The notes under the pieces: generated by a model
Seen by the model: only the letters and a program-made list of their open reading frames with translations
Database searches by the model: none
What the model was told of the DNA's origin: nothing
Program-made: the position numbers and the translations under genes
Origin: JABDMH01 sp965223105
GTDB taxonomy: Bacteria > Bacteroidota > Bacteroidia > Chitinophagales > Saprospiraceae
NCBI GenBank assembly: GCA_965223105.1
Contig: OZ244987.1
Span: 7,192,001 to 7,256,000 of the forward strand
Length of the DNA stretch: 64,000 nucleotides
Direction: 5' to 3'
In this document: positions 9,630 to 17,038 of the stretch, in pieces
Layout of the letters: each line of letters begins with the position of its first letter
Position numbering within the stretch: the first letter of the stretch is position 1

Positions 9630-11015
9630 CTACCTGCTCAAACGATAAGCTTCACTAGTCACAAAATATTTGGCGATCATATTCGGTACTTCCCAATCGG
9701 GCAATTTGCCCGCCTCCAGATACTTTAGGAAGGCCTCTGTCACTTGGGCAAAGTGGGCCTCGTGGCCTATTTTGAATGAATCAGGGATTTGTACTTCCCA
9801 TCCATGGTCTGACTCGATATAGGACAGTCCAGGATAGGTTTGTTCCAGTTCTGAGAGCGCACTTTTCAAACCGGTCTCAATATGGGAGGCTTGTCCCTCA
9901 TCTACCGGTTCGACATATAATGTGGTTAAATAGTTCTGAGGTTTATCTTGTCGAATCACCAGATTCGCTTTAGATCCCTTCATGATCGAGTAATGGGTAT
10001 CCTTGGCTCCTTCTGGAGCTTCGTAATTCCATATCACGGATACTTTGGCGTGGATATCTTTCACTTTGAAGAAGATCTCACCATTGGAGTAAACATGCAA
10101 TAGAGAATCTTGCACATCTTTCATCAGGTAATCCGGATATTTTTCCAAACCGGTGGTAACCCGCTCAAATTGGCTCGGCGTCAGTTCAGTGGAAAAACGC
10201 CGGCCCGACAGCACCTCGATATCAGTCTGATAATCTAGACTCTGCTCCGGAAAACATTCCCAGAATACCAAATCCACCAGGTGGGTGGCTACGTCAACAA
10301 TACCCTCGCCTTGTTGGGTCACATCAAAAAACCAGGCGGGTCGCTTGAGCGGATTGCCTGACACATACTTGAAAAAGTGATGTACACTTTCTTTGGTGAT
10401 GGAAGGATCGTCCTGGGTACCTGGCTTCATCTCACCAAAAACTTCCGGAAAACGAGATAACGCTTTCTGCAGGATGGTGGTAATCTCATAGCGTTCAGTC
10501 ATGATGTCGTATAACAGGACGTCAGATTTTGCTGCTTGCTCGAAGGTTTCCTTCAATTTGACAAAGCCTTCAGGATTTATGACCATTGGCTTGTCTGCCA
10601 ACACATGCAGGCCGGATGCTATCGACTGCTGAATGTAATCGGTTTTACGGGCATTGTTGCCAGAAAGCACAACCACATTGCCCGGTTGATCGGTGATCAT
10701 CTTTTCAAAAAAATCCTTCCCGCTATACACTTCTTGTACCCAATTTGTGGGATTGTCAGACCGGGTGTTGTACTGGTGCACCAGGTTCATATAGGCATCC
10801 AGTTCCGGACCCTCCGGAGCAAAAACATGGACCATGGAATCCACTTGGTCGTACATATTTTTAAGGACCAGCCCGGCGTGAAAATGGCCGGGCTCTACAA
10901 TCATCAATTTTACCGGTTTCATCGTATCAGCAGTAGGATTTTGATCACCAGGGGATCCGCAGCTCATCAAAAAGAACAGTAAAGGGGATGCAGCGACAAC
11001 AGCTCGATAATTCAT
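9630..11015 (-). CDS. Gfo/Idh/MocA-like oxidoreductase lipoprotein
   Basis: A 461-residue protein with a lipoprotein signal (LLFFLMSC, Cys near residue 19) followed by an oxidoreductase of the Gfo/Idh/MocA type. KLMIVEPGHFHAGL near residue 36 takes the place of the Rossmann dinucleotide loop, HVLADKPMVI near residue 140 is the family's conserved EKP-like motif with Ala-Asp for Glu, and the C-terminal half resembles the 'putative oxidoreductase C-terminal' domain. The usual role is NAD(P)-dependent oxidation or reduction of a sugar. The membrane-anchored, extracytoplasmic location implied by the lipobox is odd for a nucleotide-dependent enzyme; a tightly bound cofactor or a non-catalytic role is possible. 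It is the last of three tandem genes, 14 bases after the preceding stop. Confidence 0.75.
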   Translation of the reverse strand: MNYRAVVAASPLLFFLMSCGSPGDQNPTADTMKPVKLMIVEPGHFHAGLVLKNMYDQVDSMVHVFAPEGPELDAYMNLVHQYNTRSDNPTNWVQEVYSGKDFFEKMITDQPGNVVVLSGNNARKTDYIQQSIASGLHVLADKPMVINPEGFVKLKETFEQAAKSDVLLYDIMTERYEITTILQKALSRFPEVFGEMKPGTQDDPSITKESVHHFFKYVSGNPLKRPAWFFDVTQQGEGIVDVATHLVDLVFWECFPEQSLDYQTDIEVLSGRRFSTELTPSQFERVTTGLEKYPDYLMKDVQDSLLHVYSNGEIFFKVKDIHAKVSVIWNYEAPEGAKDTHYSIMKGSKANLVIRQDKPQNYLTTLYVEPVDEGQASHIETGLKSALSELEQTYPGLSYIESDHGWEVQIPDSFKIGHEAHFAQVTEAFLKYLEAGKLPDWEVPNMIAKYFVTSEAYRLSR

Positions 11016-11029
11016 GGAAAAAATCTGGA

Positions 11030-12424
11030 TTAAGTCATTACATAATTGGTGCCATAGGGGTGCCTTTGCGGCCGCGACAGCATTGCATTGGCCTCATCAT
11101 CATTCTTAAATCGCTCTTTGACCGGATCCCAATACAGCTTGCGATCAAATTTCATGGCAATATGCGACACCAGACAAGCAGAGCAGGAGCGATGCGCCAC
11201 TTCAACGGGTGCGACGGGCAAGCTGTTTGATAAGATAGATTCCAACCAATCCTGATGTTGCTCCGGGCTTTCGTACAGATGAATTTCGTCTTTTCCGATT
11301 TCTGACTGTAAAATCTTTGGATCACTGGCGTTGAAAGCATCCGAATTTTGGGCACCGGCCGGATCGCTGGCCGTGACACCTACATTGCCCCGGGACACAA
11401 ATATCCATCCGTCAGTACCGATAAACTTCACACCATTGGGATAGGCACCACTGACGCGCATGGTGACTCCATTGGCATATTTGGCTTCTACCTCAAAATC
11501 ACCATGTACATTCCAAAGACCGGAAGTGGGAAATTGAGCCGTGGCCTCTACTTCCACTGGTCCGGTAAATTCGGTACCCATGCCCCAATGGGCCGTATCG
11601 ATGTGATGAGCACCCCAGCCGGTGATCATACCGGCACCAAATTGCTCACAGCGCAGCCAGCCCGGACGGCTGTAATCATCCTGGGGGTGGACCCTTTTTT
11701 CGGTATAGTAGACGTATGGTGTCGAACCTAACCACAGGTCATAATTTAAATTTTCCGGAATAGGCATTTTGGGTTCTTCTTCTCCCGAGGGATCACCAGG
11801 CAATCCAATCTCGATCATTTCTAAGCTGCCCAATCTTCCATTACGTACCAATTCGCAAGCACGCTTAAATTGAGGCCAGGGACTGATCGATCGCTGTTGA
11901 CTTCCGATCTGGAACACCACGCCGGTCCGATGCACGATATCACTCATCTGCCTACCTTCGGCTATAGTCAAGGAGGTGGGCTTTTGCAGGTAAATGTGCT
12001 TGCCGGCCAGGGCTGCCTCCATGGCAGGTTGAGCATGCCAGTGATCAGGGGTGCTGATAATCACTGCGTCAATATCGGCATCCCTTAACATATCACGGTA
12101 ATCCTGGAAAACTGAAATTTCTACATCCTGTTCAGCCCTATTTTCTTGATACCACTGCTGAACCCAGACTTTACCTTCCTTGGCCCTTTTCATATCTACA
12201 TCGGCTACCGATATAATCCTGGCCACGTCATTCTTTATCGTTTCAGGGAGATCATGTCCCTGGGCGATACGACCAAAACCGATCTGCCCGATCTGGATGC
12301 GATTGCTGGGTGCTTTTTTACCCAAAACTGATGCTGGAACAATACTGGGTATGGCGATTGTGCCGGCCATGGTGGCAGCTGATGTCTTGAGATATTGTCG
12401 TCTGGTGAATCTTTGTTTTGTCAT
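11030..12424 (-). CDS. Tat-exported Gfo/Idh/MocA family dehydrogenase
   Basis: A 464-residue sugar dehydrogenase-like protein. The ATG at 12424 is chosen because the protein then opens with a Tat signal (TRRQYLKTSAAT, then AIPSIVPASVLG). Upstream in-frame codons add only a run overlapping the preceding gene. Next come the Rossmann loop IGQIGFGRIAQGHD near residue 45, ISTPDHWHAQPAMEAALAGK near 120, the catalytic-region motif YLQKPTSLTI, and GWGAHHIDTAHWGMG near 290. This is the Tat-signal Gfo/Idh/MocA branch abundant in Bacteroidota and Planctomycetota, exported folded with bound NAD(P). Only 2 bases separate it from the upstream ThuA-domain gene, so all three are one operon. The substrate is unknown. 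Confidence 0.85.
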   Translation of the reverse strand: MTKQRFTRRQYLKTSAATMAGTIAIPSIVPASVLGKKAPSNRIQIGQIGFGRIAQGHDLPETIKNDVARIISVADVDMKRAKEGKVWVQQWYQENRAEQDVEISVFQDYRDMLRDADIDAVIISTPDHWHAQPAMEAALAGKHIYLQKPTSLTIAEGRQMSDIVHRTGVVFQIGSQQRSISPWPQFKRACELVRNGRLGSLEMIEIGLPGDPSGEEEPKMPIPENLNYDLWLGSTPYVYYTEKRVHPQDDYSRPGWLRCEQFGAGMITGWGAHHIDTAHWGMGTEFTGPVEVEATAQFPTSGLWNVHGDFEVEAKYANGVTMRVSGAYPNGVKFIGTDGWIFVSRGNVGVTASDPAGAQNSDAFNASDPKILQSEIGKDEIHLYESPEQHQDWLESILSNSLPVAPVEVAHRSCSACLVSHIAMKFDRKLYWDPVKERFKNDDEANAMLSRPQRHPYGTNYVMT

Positions 12425-12426
12425 AA

Positions 12427-14421
12427 TCAATCTAATATTATGGAATTGGTTGCTTGTGAATAGTTGAGCTTTCGGTCTTGCAAAACCCAAAGAATTCCAC
12501 CCAGCAAATGATCGGTAAACTGGGGATCTAAATAATATTCTTTCTTGTGTCCCAAGGCGGTGTACCACTGACGGCCGCCATACAGCTCCTGGTACCAACT
12601 GAGCGGAACCAGATCACCAAAGACGCTCCCGGGATATTCTTCCTTTTTGTCGTCCTCTACAGTCGTGAGGTCGGCCGCCATAATCACATGAATGCCCGGA
12701 TTCAGATGATCGATATAATAACATTCATCTTCCCAGGACCAAAGGCCATCTAAATGCATCATCGAAGGGTGCGTGGCATCGAGAATCTTAATGTCGAAAG
12801 TCTGTAGAGGCGGATGACGGCGAAATTTGCCTCCCATTACTTTCCAAAACCAGGGCCATTCCCGCTCTGAACCGGTAGCGGAATGAATACCCACCAATCC
12901 ACCACCAGCTTGGATGTAGCGTTGAAAGGCCAATTTTTGGGCTGGAGTATCAAAAGTTTCATTGTTGGTATTGGAAAGAATGATGGCGCCATACTGTTTT
13001 AAGTTCTCTTCCGTGATATCGGCCGGATTGTCCGATGCATCTACCGTAAATCCATGCTCGTGACCGAGTTTCTGGATAGCCTCGACACTTTCCTGCAAGT
13101 TGTCGTGCACATAACCTTCACCGTTTTTGGTATAGACCAAGACGCGGTCGGTAGTGTGATTTCGGATCAGATGAATTTGCACCTTTGGTGGGTCCGCATA
13201 ATCCTGCCAATAACGTTCGGCTTCTTCCGGGGTCATTTTTCCGTCATAAACGACCATACGGTACCGCAAGAAATAGGTTTTTCCGGGTTCCAACACCCAA
13301 TCTTCTTCTTGTGCCGGATTGAAATTGAAAAAGACATTTTCCTTCCCATCGTTCGATCCGGTGGGCCAGATGCGCAGCTGTTCCGGGAAATTGTAGTTCT
13401 GCGGATTGGTCATAAAAAGGATACCGGATGTTCCCACATTTGATACACCATTGACATCACACCAGCGGGCTCTGGTCGCATTGCCAGTAGATTTGTCCTT
13501 GCCCGTTGATGTCCTTAAGGACGCTGATTCGTCGTCCCATTTTTCGGTGGCCCTAAATCCAAAGCCTTGATAGCGGTAGGCATCGATCGTAAAAATGGAG
13601 TCTGTAGCACAATCCAGGCGTGATTCGAAATCAACCAGCCAGATTTTTTGTTGCGGATCAGCATTCCAGGTGCGAATATGTACTTGTTCGAGTAAGGCGG
13701 TCTTGGCACCAGAAGGATCAGGTGCGGAGAGGTCGACATGTTCATGAGTGGAAATGATTTCTCCGAAGACCGGGCCGGAAATTCTCCTGGGTTGCCCTTT
13801 GACTTTTACGGTACCCTGCCCTTTGTACAGATTCCAGAAATCCACTTCCCGGCCTTCAAAATGGGTTTTTGTCCATGGATTCCAAATGCCATAATGGTGG
13901 AAATGGTCCGGTGGTTGAATCCGGGTCAGCACTTCTCCCGAAGGAGAGTAGAGGGGATGAAGGTATCCTGCTCTTTGGTATAGTGGGCTTTGGCCATCTG
14001 GTGCAGGCATCTCATCAACCCGGTAATGGAGGACATCCTTGCCACCAATCTCCATCTGCACAGTCGCTTCTGACCTGGTGGTATGCACCTGGATCTTGGG
14101 TGCCTCGTGGCTGTTCTCACTGGAAGAGGTCAACTGAAAAATTCGCTTATTGCCTGCTGGTGTGCTTCCTTCGAGGATCCAATGGATTTGACCATCATAG
14201 ATTTGGAAGGGTATGTTCTTTCTGGTTCCCTCACTGACCTCCCAAAACTTCAATCCATCCGTTGCAGGGATCTGACGTCCCTGAAGGGAAAGGCAAACCG
14301 GACTGTTGATGCGCTCAATCGAACCCGCATCTACAGAACAGCTCAGCCAAAGTTGGTCTTGCCCAAAGCCGGCTGCCAATGAAAGGATAAATAGGGAGAA
14401 GCAAAGGAGAAATCTTATCAT
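12427..14421 (-). CDS. Secreted PmoA-like (DUF6807) plus ThuA-domain protein
   Basis: A 664-residue exported two-domain protein. A signal peptide covers about residues 1-20 (FLLCFSLFILSLAAGFGQ). Residues of about 30-405 match the PmoA/DUF6807 family, with PLYSPSGEVLTRIQPPDHFHHYGIW as its signature. Residues of about 415-650 form a ThuA domain (trehalose-utilisation type, class I glutamine amidotransferase fold): RVLVYTKNGEGYVHD, then GGGLVGIHSAT and VFGDLVPLSWYQELYGGRQWYTALGH. ThuA domains take part in keto-sugar metabolism; in this fusion the activity is unproven. It is the first gene of the minus-strand trio with the two Gfo/Idh/MocA proteins, so joint oxidation and processing of a sugar outside the cytoplasm is a fair inference. 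Confidence 0.85.
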   Translation of the reverse strand: MIRFLLCFSLFILSLAAGFGQDQLWLSCSVDAGSIERINSPVCLSLQGRQIPATDGLKFWEVSEGTRKNIPFQIYDGQIHWILEGSTPAGNKRIFQLTSSSENSHEAPKIQVHTTRSEATVQMEIGGKDVLHYRVDEMPAPDGQSPLYQRAGYLHPLYSPSGEVLTRIQPPDHFHHYGIWNPWTKTHFEGREVDFWNLYKGQGTVKVKGQPRRISGPVFGEIISTHEHVDLSAPDPSGAKTALLEQVHIRTWNADPQQKIWLVDFESRLDCATDSIFTIDAYRYQGFGFRATEKWDDESASLRTSTGKDKSTGNATRARWCDVNGVSNVGTSGILFMTNPQNYNFPEQLRIWPTGSNDGKENVFFNFNPAQEEDWVLEPGKTYFLRYRMVVYDGKMTPEEAERYWQDYADPPKVQIHLIRNHTTDRVLVYTKNGEGYVHDNLQESVEAIQKLGHEHGFTVDASDNPADITEENLKQYGAIILSNTNNETFDTPAQKLAFQRYIQAGGGLVGIHSATGSEREWPWFWKVMGGKFRRHPPLQTFDIKILDATHPSMMHLDGLWSWEDECYYIDHLNPGIHVIMAADLTTVEDDKKEEYPGSVFGDLVPLSWYQELYGGRQWYTALGHKKEYYLDPQFTDHLLGGILWVLQDRKLNYSQATNSIILD

Positions 14422-14574
14422 GATAGCTATCTCTAATTGGTCGCGATACTCTTTATTAGATGATCTTTACAGACTACCTACGGGGACCGATGAAGATACA
14501 ATTTTTGGTCATTTTGGGTCGGATCGGTTCGGACGCTGTTGGTAGGTGAAAGAAGATGTTCATGAAGTGCTTGA

Positions 14575-14605
14575 CAGGAGTATCCCCAACCTTCCGGTTG
14601 GGAAG
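14575..14605. repeat. Stand-alone hairpin of the repeat element
   Basis: A short inverted repeat with arms CCCAACC (14585-14591) and GGTTGGG (14596-14602) around a TTCC loop, preceded by GGAGTAT. The same hairpin opens each of the two longer repeat copies that follow (arms at 14744-14750/14757-14763 and 15140-15146/15151-15157). It is probably a fragment of the same element. Confidence 0.7.
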
Positions 14606-14706
14606 CCTGAGATATTTGGATCCACATAAGGCACATACATAGTGGCACATGGAAATTGGGTGTCAAGAATCTATGTGATCTACTGTATCTATGTGGTTCA
14701 AAAAAT

Positions 14707-15101
14707 GACTTTGAATGTCCCAAGCATTTTGATGGGGAAGCATCCCCAACCTTCCAGTTGGGGAAGCGGCTTTTAGGCTAGTTTCAATCTGCGTGAGGCG
14801 TCTCCCCGGTTTGTCGGAGCAAAGCGGAGGCAAACAGGGGTAAGGGGGTGCAGGAGGGAGGAACCAATTTTCTTTGTTCAACGAGTGTGCACGATAGTTC
14901 TGAATAAGGGTAAGGCTGTAGGCCTTACATTCCGACACCAGGGGCATGCCCCTGGTATGAACCTGCCGATCCGAAGCAGGCTGAAGGTCTGCCACTCTTT
15001 TATGCAAAGGTCTTTGAGGTGAGCCTGCCTGGTGTAATGATATTCATGTGAAGCTACAAACTTCGGATAGCGTGGTAATGAGCCGACTAGAAAGTCGGTG
15101 A
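14707..15101. repeat. Structured tandem element, copy 1
   Basis: First copy of a duplicated, gene-free element. In order it holds ACTTTGAATGT, the CCCCAAC/GTTGGGG hairpin, GCTTTTAGGCTAGTTTCA, TCTCCCCGGTTTGTCGGAGC, the purine-rich GGAGGCAAACAGGGG and GGGAGGGAGGAAC, a 20-bp perfect palindrome at 14937-14956 (core CCAGGGG/CCCCTGG), and CCTGC/GCAGG (14962-14966/14976-14980). A last hairpin CCGACT/AGTCGG lies at 15083-15098. The same blocks recur in order in copy 2. I see no credible protein in it. It could be a REP-like element, a structured RNA or a transposon relic. No transposase lies nearby. Confidence 0.75.
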
Positions 15102-15500
15102 TACTTTGAATGTATCCCAGGCTTGTGTCGGGGAGTATCCCCAACCTTCCGGTTGGGAAGGGGCTTTTAGGCTAGTTTCAGTAGAAGTTTCATAAAGGAA
15201 TTCTCCTTGGTTTCAATGCTGTGTAGGGGGCCTCCCCGGTTTGTCGAAGCAGAGCGGAGGCAAACAGGGGTAAGGGGGTGCGGGAGGGAGGAACGACCAA
15301 ATTTCCTAGTTAAACAGTCTATGTACGCTAGTTCTGAATGGGAAAGCTGCAGGCATTACACTCTGACACCAGGGGAAGCCCCTGGCATGAACCTGCCGAT
15401 CCGAAGCAGGCTGAAGGTTTGCCACTATTTTGTGTCAAGGTCTTTGTGGTGAGACTGGCTGGGTATGATGATAATGGGGGAAACTCAAGCTCCGTTTAGT
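15102..15500. repeat. Structured tandem element, copy 2
   Basis: Second, diverged copy, beginning again with ACTTTGAATGT at 15103. Relative to copy 1 it carries about 36 extra bases after GGCTAGTTTCA (a second AGTTTCA-like piece near 15187-15215), so the offset changes from 394 to 430. The CCAGGGG/CCCCTGG stem is kept (15369-15375/15379-15385) while its loop changes from CATG to AAG, and CCTGC/GCAGG is kept as well. The right border fades into weakly similar sequence near 15500. The stem pairing is conserved while loops drift, which hints at selection on structure. Confidence 0.7.
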
Positions 15501-15572
15501 ATCTCCCAATGATGATCAGCTAAAGACTGTCATCGATCTGCTTTTCCGCATTTAGTCCAAATATCACTCTGA

Positions 15573-15938
15573 CTAAGCAATAGGTGTTATTTCGTTATTC
15601 CTTCCGTCCAAGTCATCCTGCAATTCTTGATCCCAAATGTATTCAATTTCAAATTTATTATTGGGATACAAAGTAAAAATTGCACGGTTCCAGTTCTTGT
15701 GAATTGGTGGTTCTGTCGTTGTAATTTTATATATTGAATGAACTGCCCTGGCTTCCCAAAAACCAAAACTAACATCAATGTTTTTTAGCAAATGATCAAA
15801 AGCACTTTGATATTGACCTTCAAACCTAACAGCTCCATCAAATCTAATGATTTGTATTATTGCTTTTTCCCATTGATGCTTTTGCAAATCTTCATGGACC
15901 TTTGCGGCAATTTTTTCAAATGATTGCTTAAGAGTCAA
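15573..15938 (-). CDS. YezG-like (DUF600) immunity protein
   Basis: A 121-residue cytoplasmic protein. The C-terminal strand pattern, RAIFTLYPNNKFEIEYIWD at about residues 85-103, and the short helical N-terminus with a WEKAIIQI segment match the YezG-like/DUF600 fold, known as antitoxins of YeeF/EssD-type nucleases in Firmicutes and found as immunity proteins in polymorphic-toxin loci. The adjoining gene at 15987 encodes just such a nuclease domain, which strongly supports the call. The predicted role is to bind and block that nuclease inside the producer. Genes for the toxin locus run in the same direction upstream; the structured repeats lie downstream. Confidence 0.72.
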   Translation of the reverse strand: MTLKQSFEKIAAKVHEDLQKHQWEKAIIQIIRFDGAVRFEGQYQSAFDHLLKNIDVSFGFWEARAVHSIYKITTTEPPIHKNWNRAIFTLYPNNKFEIEYIWDQELQDDLDGRNNEITPIA

Positions 15939-15986
15939 TTTTTATGGATTTTCAAAAGATTGATTAAATTTTTTGCCATCAATCCA

Positions 15987-16406
15987 TCAATCTACTTCAA
16001 AACCAATGGGTCTTTGAGATTGGCTAAGAAATACAGCTCTAACTTCTATTTTGATATCTTTTCCCTGCACCATCGCCGAGGCCCACTCATTCTCCATTAT
16101 TTTCCAAGCTCCTTGATTCAGGTTAGCAGATTGAGAGTAGTAGTTTATTTGTTCACCAGGACCAAAAAACCGAGCACCCACAATATGCCCACCTTGATTA
16201 GTCCCTCGAACACCGTCTTTCACATCAACAGCCCTTATCTGCTGATTTCCTAAACGTACTCGAACCATATCATCCAAATCCCCTGATGTTCTAAACACCC
16301 GGCCAAATTCATCAGTTTCATAAGTGAATTCATCAATATCATATTTCATGTTTTTGATTAAAGGAATCCAGTTAAAAATAAAATTACCAGGTCCTCCCAT
16401 AATCAC
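15987..16406 (-). CDS. Orphan toxin tip: EssD/YeeF-type DNA/RNA non-specific endonuclease
   Basis: A 139-residue stand-alone toxin domain read from a GTG at 16406. YDIDEFTYETDEFGRVFRTSG at residues 22-42 opens the domain. QGGHIVGARFFGPGEQINYY near 71-90 carries the GGH nuclease motif, and NLNQGAWKIMENEW near 94-107 plus the RPIGFEVD end complete the Endonuclea_NS_2 (EssD/YeeF) pattern. It has no signal peptide and none of the export domains such toxins need. The frame stays open upstream to a TAG at 16446-16448 with no better start, so it looks like the 3' remnant of a larger toxin. Either it is a silent cassette or it is swapped onto the big toxin gene by recombination. The YezG-like gene downstream would be its immunity partner. 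Confidence 0.72.
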   Translation of the reverse strand: MIMGGPGNFIFNWIPLIKNMKYDIDEFTYETDEFGRVFRTSGDLDDMVRVRLGNQQIRAVDVKDGVRGTNQGGHIVGARFFGPGEQINYYSQSANLNQGAWKIMENEWASAMVQGKDIKIEVRAVFLSQSQRPIGFEVD

Positions 16407-16480
16407 CCTACGGGCGCAACTATTTCGTCCTAAAAGAGAGCTGGACTAGGTACATGTTTTGGCATTATAAATTAATCAAA

Positions 16481-17035
16481 TTATGATACGGGTGTATCTT
16501 CCTTTACTCGCCAAAAGTCCTCGTGCCAATTTTTATAAAGTAAATTTTCATTGATTTTTCTTGTAATGAGATTCATTTTGATGGTAACTTCTTCAAAACA
16601 ATTTACGAAGTCAAAAATATTTTCGGCGAGTTTTTCTTTTTCAGGTCTCACTTCTCCCCAGTCTCCATTTAATTTCCAAATACTATCTTTGTTCTTTTCG
16701 TCTATTCCCAAAAGAACAGAATCATTAATATCAAACTGACCGACCATTAAAAATCCGTCTTTGTGGTAATCATCAATTTTATTTTTGTATTTTTTGATTT
16801 CTAGTTCCAAAGTTGAACTATCAAAGAAATGAGACATGGTATTTTCGTAATCATCTCTTCCAAAATAGGATACGCTTGTTAATTGAATTAAGTCAGATCC
16901 TATTTTAAAATACTTTATATTTAAGCCTTCTCTGCCTGTCTGATAGTAATTAAAAAAGATGTTGAAGATTGGCGGTAGTTCAAGTTGTTTTTGGTCAGTA
17001 ATTTGTTTCCTTCGTAATAATTCGATGCCTTTCAT
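16481..17035 (-). CDS. SUKH (SMI1/KNR4)-like immunity protein
   Basis: A 184-residue cytoplasmic protein, rich in Lys, Asp and Asn. DGFLMVGQFDINDSVLLGID near residues 92-111, followed by SIWKLNGDWGE and an acidic helical end (FDFVNCFEEV), follows the SMI1/KNR4 (SUKH) immunity pattern of a strand-rich core ending in helices. It starts 3 bases after the stop of the large toxin gene, exactly where a cognate immunity gene is expected. The inferred job is to neutralise the WHH nuclease tip. The SUKH assignment is by strand pattern and position, so the subfamily is uncertain. It looks more AT-rich than the toxin gene body, as is common for immunity genes. Confidence 0.65.
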   Translation of the reverse strand: MKGIELLRRKQITDQKQLELPPIFNIFFNYYQTGREGLNIKYFKIGSDLIQLTSVSYFGRDDYENTMSHFFDSSTLELEIKKYKNKIDDYHKDGFLMVGQFDINDSVLLGIDEKNKDSIWKLNGDWGEVRPEKEKLAENIFDFVNCFEEVTIKMNLITRKINENLLYKNWHEDFWRVKEDTPVS

Positions 17036-17038
17036 TTT

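Noticed and set aside
10536..10982. 148-codon open frame on the plus strand
   Set aside because: It lies entirely antisense to the lipoprotein dehydrogenase gene, has no family pattern, and the opposite strand carries clear motifs.
14663..14700. Repeated TCTATGTG words suggesting a CRISPR or short direct-repeat array
   Set aside because: Only two copies with irregular spacing and no spacer pattern; no cas gene in the window.
14663..15452. Several frames of 80-114 codons within the repeat region
   Set aside because: They differ between the two repeat copies in frame and sequence while the hairpins are kept, so protein coding is unlikely.
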